Below are positions 59,368 through 59,409 of a DNA stretch of 59,409 nt, piece by piece (the stretch's first letter is position 1; each line of letters begins with the position of its first letter). The notes below the pieces were generated by a model. It was not told the DNA's origin. It worked only from the letters and a program-made list of their open reading frames with translations, and did no database searches. This stretch comes from Apilactobacillus kunkeei (GTDB lineage: Bacteria > Bacillota > Bacilli > Lactobacillales > Lactobacillaceae). The stretch covers positions 1 to 59,409 of the forward strand of contig NZ_JXDF01000007.1 of assembly GCF_001308195.1 (NCBI RefSeq), written 5' to 3'. The position numbers and the translations under genes are program-made.

Positions 59368-59409
59368 ATGTTTTCTAAAGAATTAAAATTAGCTGCCATT
59401 AAAGATTAT
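59368..59409 (+). CDS. Transposase OrfA, N-terminal 14 codons only
   Basis: ATG 59368 opens MFSKELKLAAIKDY and continues past the window edge. The SKELKL..I..Y pattern is typical of the helix-turn-helix start of IS3-family OrfA proteins, which bind the IS ends. AAGGGG lies 7 nt upstream. Only the beginning is visible, so the group and integrity of the transposase cannot be judged. Confidence 0.6.
   Translation, partial: MFSKELKLAAIKDY

Larger units (their letters stand above)
59320..59409 (+). mobile_element. Left end of an IS3-family-like insertion sequence (cut by the window)
   Basis: Starts TGAACTGAACCCC, related to the inverted repeat at 67-91, with a subterminal hairpin and then the start of a transposase frame at 59368. 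The 5' layout (terminal repeat, hairpin, short leader, OrfA-like N-terminus) is that of IS3-family elements. It lies in the same orientation as giant gene 3. Confidence 0.7.

Overview
The window is a low-GC Gram-positive segment, most likely from a lactic acid bacterium of the Lactobacillaceae. The pointers are the AT-rich intergenic DNA, AGGG-type ribosome sites 8 nt before starts, a degenerate KxYKxGKxW-like export signal, and C-terminal domains resembling the DUF5776/SLAP-type wall-binding repeats of lactobacilli. Clusters of giant extracellular-protein genes are known from Apilactobacillus kunkeei of honeybees, and this locus fits that type. The genus assignment is inference from general knowledge, not from a search.

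Layout. Positions 1-91 are the end of an IS3-family-like element. Positions 120-1861 hold a minus-strand two-gene operon: a tyrosine/serine phosphatase (TTG start) followed by a membrane-anchored alpha/beta hydrolase. A 405-bp AT-rich spacer carries the divergent promoters. From 2267 to 59289, three plus-strand paralogous giant genes lie head to tail with about 210-bp spacers, encoding about 5572, 4946 and 8347 residues. The first two end in strong intrinsic terminators. The third terminator has lost its T-tract to another IS3-like element that begins at 59320 and runs out of the window.

The three giant proteins share one plan: signal peptide; low-complexity Ser/Thr/Asn/Gln-rich stretch; short helical N-terminal module; right-handed beta-helix resembling the pectate-lyase-like adhesive fold; beta-sandwich-like module; thousands of residues of Tyr/Gly/Ala/Asp-rich helical repeats (core Y-x2-G-Y-x2-A); a basic helical segment; and a C-terminal pair of DUF5776-like repeats. 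None has an LPxTG motif. The simplest reading is a family of very long stalked adhesins, held non-covalently to the wall by the basic C-terminus and presenting the beta-helix at the far end.

Repeats are nested at several scales. Gene 2 has 35-aa repeats, an exact 564-nt tandem triplication and a ~1.1-kb triplication. Gene 3 has a ~2.35-kb super-repeat and a separate 16-copy array of a ~105-aa unit. Genes 1 and 3, but not gene 2, share a 13-bp upstream element. The true start of gene 2 appears to be TTG at 19198 and that of gene 3 ATG at 34246, both by homology. The two IS ends have related inverted repeats, appear to be in the same orientation, and each abuts the stem of a terminator hairpin.
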